Source: Paralysiella testudinis
GTDB lineage: Bacteria; Pseudomonadota; Gammaproteobacteria; Burkholderiales; Neisseriaceae
Assembly: GCF_016894345.1 (NCBI RefSeq)
Contig: NZ_CP069798.1
Location: forward strand, 2,129,385-2,193,384
DNA: 64,000 nucleotides
Reading direction: 5' to 3'
The position numbers and the translations under genes are program-made. Below, piece after piece: positions 62,005-64,000 of the stretch. Each line of letters begins with the position of its first letter. Position 1 is the stretch's first letter. The notes under the pieces were generated by a model, which ran no database searches, was not told where the DNA came from, and saw only the letters and a program-made list of their open reading frames with translations.

Positions 62005-64000
62005 TCAATGCGCCTCTTCCCAATTATCTCCCACACCCACTTCCGCCAATAGCGGCACATCCATCTCTCCCACCGCCGCCATGATTTCAGGCAGCCTGTG
62101 TTTTACGGTGTCTAATTCGGTTTGCGGCACTTCTAGCACCAGTTCGTCGTGCACTTGCATAATCAATTTACTCTCCAAATTATCTGAAGCCAGCCAGTGT
62201 TGCACATCAATCATGGCGCGTTTAATCAAGTCGGAGGCGGTGCCTTGCATGGGGGCGTTGATGGCGGCGCGTTCGGCACCGGCGCGTTCGTTGCCGTTGC
62301 TGCTGTGGATGCCGGGCAGGTATAGGCGGCGGCCGAATAGGGTTTCCACATAGCCTTGGGCTTGCGCTTGCTCTTTGGTGCGCTGCATATAGTCGGCCAC
62401 GCCGGGATAGCGGGCGAAGTAGCGGTCGATAAAGTTTTTGGCAGCGAGGTTGTCGATACCCAGTGATTTGGCCAGGCCGTATTGGCCCATGCCGTAAATC
62501 AGGCCGAAGTTGATGGTTTTGGCATAGCGGCGCTGCTCGCTGCTCACGGCTTCGGGGGCGATGCCGAATACTTCGGCGGCGGTGCGGCGGTGGATGTCTT
62601 CGCCGTGGTTAAAGGCGTTGATTAAGGTTTGGTCGCCGCTGAGGTGCGCCATAATGCGCAATTCGATTTGCGAGTAGTCGGCCGACACCATCAGGCTACC
62701 TGAAGGGGCGATAAAGGCGCGGCGCACGCGGCGGCCTTGTTCGGTACGGATGGGGATGTTTTGCAGGTTGGGGTTGTTGCTGGCCAGCCGCCCGGTGATG
62801 GCCACGGCTTGGGCATAGGTGGTGTGCACGCGGCCACTGGCGGGGTTGATGAGCTGCGGCAGTTTGTCGGTATAGGTAGATTTGAGTTTGGCTAGGCTGC
62901 GGTTTTGCAAAATCAGCTGCGGCAGCGGGTAGTCTAGCGCCAGCTTTTCCAGCACGGCTTCGTTGGTGGAAATGCCGCCGGAGGCGGTTTTTTTAAGGCC
63001 GTTGGTGGGGATGCCCATTTTGTCGAACAGGATTTCCTGCAATTGTTTGGGCGAATTGAGGTTAAACGGCTGCCCGGCCAATTCATAAGCCTGCTGCTCT
63101 AGGGTGATTAGTTCGCTGCCCAGCTCGTGGCTTTGCTGCGCCAGCTCGTGCTTGTCAATCAACACGCCGGTGCGCTCCATTTGAAACAGCACTTGCGCCA
63201 CCGGCAGCTCCATGTCGGTGTACATGGCCAATTGGGCGACGTCCATTTGGGCGCGCAAATGCGCTTCGATGCGCAGGGCGAAGTCGGCGTCTTGGCAGGC
63301 GTAGGTGGTAGCGTCGGCCAGTGCCACATCGGCAAACGAAATCTGCTTGGCGCCTTTGCCGCACAGGTCTTCGTATTTGATGGTATTCAAGCCCAAATGG
63401 CGTTCGGCCAATTCATCCAAGCCATGCCCCAAATGGCTTTCCACAATATAAGAAGCCAGCATGGCATCGCCGGCAATGCCGCCCAAGGTGAGCTGGTAAT
63501 TGGCCAGAATATGTTGGTCGTATTTGAGGTTTTGGCCGATTTTGGCCGGGGTTTCAGCGGCTAGGAATGGTTTCAGGCAGCCTAATACGGTGTTAAGCGG
63601 TAATTGTTCGGCCACGGCGGTGAGGCTGTGCCCCAGCGGAATATACACGGCTTCGCCGGGTGCGAAGGCGATGCTGATGCCCACCAGTTGGGCATTCATG
63701 GCGTCTAGGCTGGTGGTTTCGGTGTCAAAGCCGATGGTGTCGGCGGCGGCCAAGCGGGCGCACAGGGTGTCTAGCTCGGCTTGGGTGGTGATGGCTTGAT
63801 AGCTTAACTCGGCGGGTGCAGCGGCCGGTGCCTTGCTTTCAGGCTGCCTGAAGGCTTCGGCGGGCGGTTTGTTGTCCGCAGCAGCGGCAAATAAATCACC
63901 GCTCTGCCCTTGCTGTGCCGCTTCCGCCAGCCGGGTTTGCGCTTCTTTTAGCCAAGTGCGGAAGCCCAATTGCTGGAAATGGTGGCTCAAGGCCGCCCAG
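62005..64000 (-). CDS. polA: DNA polymerase I, C-terminal part (5' end outside window)
   Basis: The frame is open to the right edge, so only the C-terminal 665 residues are seen; the full gene would add the 5'-3' exonuclease domain. The 3'-5' exonuclease domain keeps its motifs: DTETTSLD (Exo I), NLKYDQHIL (Exo II) and YACQDADFAL (Exo III), so proofreading is probably active. The polymerase domain shows DYSQIELRIMAHLS (motif A), RRYAKTINFGLIYGMG (motif B) and MQVHDELVLE (motif C). It fills gaps in repair and Okazaki fragments. Confidence 0.97.
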   Translation of the reverse strand, partial: WAALSHHFQQLGFRTWLKEAQTRLAEAAQQGQSGDLFAAAADNKPPAEAFRQPESKAPAAAPAELSYQAITTQAELDTLCARLAAADTIGFDTETTSLDAMNAQLVGISIAFAPGEAVYIPLGHSLTAVAEQLPLNTVLGCLKPFLAAETPAKIGQNLKYDQHILANYQLTLGGIAGDAMLASYIVESHLGHGLDELAERHLGLNTIKYEDLCGKGAKQISFADVALADATTYACQDADFALRIEAHLRAQMDVAQLAMYTDMELPVAQVLFQMERTGVLIDKHELAQQSHELGSELITLEQQAYELAGQPFNLNSPKQLQEILFDKMGIPTNGLKKTASGGISTNEAVLEKLALDYPLPQLILQNRSLAKLKSTYTDKLPQLINPASGRVHTTYAQAVAITGRLASNNPNLQNIPIRTEQGRRVRRAFIAPSGSLMVSADYSQIELRIMAHLSGDQTLINAFNHGEDIHRRTAAEVFGIAPEAVSSEQRRYAKTINFGLIYGMGQYGLAKSLGIDNLAAKNFIDRYFARYPGVADYMQRTKEQAQAQGYVETLFGRRLYLPGIHSSNGNERAGAERAAINAPMQGTASDLIKRAMIDVQHWLASDNLESKLIMQVHDELVLEVPQTELDTVKHRLPEIMAAVGEMDVPLLAEVGVGDNWEEAH

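Noticed and set aside
1-64000. CRISPR arrays, rRNA operons or prophage
   Set aside because: No regularly spaced direct repeats, no 16S/23S/5S sequence and no phage structural genes were found on reading both strands.

Overview
The window is a chromosomal segment of a Neisseriaceae bacterium. The 12-mer AGGCTGCCTGAA and its reverse complement occur dozens of times, often as inverted pairs just after stop codons. This is the simDUS DNA-uptake-sequence dialect known from Simonsiella and relatives, not the Neisseria meningitidis/gonorrhoeae form. Correia-type repeats (156 bp, 106 bp and smaller) and a Neisseriaceae-like gene set (coaBC, typA, rapZ-hprK-ptsN, ubiCA, polA) agree. The species cannot be named from the sequence. 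No rRNA genes, CRISPR arrays or prophage are visible, and there is one tRNA gene.

Left end (1-7.6 kb): an accessory, defence-like region. A superfamily II helicase gene is split by a 173-bp MITE with an 8-bp target duplication. It is followed by a tightly coupled four-gene operon: SMC-type ATPase, MukE/KITE-like subunit, kleisin-like subunit and TOPRIM-fold protein. These are the parts of a Wadjet (JetABCD)/MksBEFG system, but here the SMC gene is first (order C-B-A-D). This is the best candidate in the window for an under-described system.

7.6-33 kb: mostly core genes. A zinc alcohol dehydrogenase lies behind a perfect FNR-type palindrome. Then come dut, a free-standing Hint-domain protein, coaBC, a polyamine uptake set (PotG/H/I) with a PuuB-like oxidase but no binding protein, a kinase-like protein, a Dyp-type peroxidase, an rRNA/tRNA methyltransferase, dusC, a nucleoside transporter, and a PAS protein paired with a PhnD-like protein that has no signal peptide. 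These are followed by rluB, scpB, an AT-rich GIY-YIG gene, ylqF, the PTS-Ntr/RapZ cluster and ubiCA.

33-45 kb: sixA, an O-methyltransferase, trxA, a YejBEF peptide importer without yejA, an MFS exporter, metZ, a PLP-dependent Orn/Lys/Arg decarboxylase, a bacteriohemerythrin gene broken by an in-frame stop, and tRNA-Ser(GGA). Correia elements lie directly upstream of sixA and the decarboxylase.

45-64 kb: a complete narGHJI respiratory nitrate reductase operon, an AraC/GyrI-type regulator, typA, small envelope proteins, a cytochrome b561-type protein, nnrD, a divergent AT-rich restriction-modification pair (C5-cytosine methyltransferase plus Sau3AI/MutH-type nuclease), and polA, which runs off the right edge. 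The FNR box, nitrate reductase, hemerythrin remnant and b-type cytochrome together suggest a facultative lifestyle with nitrate respiration.
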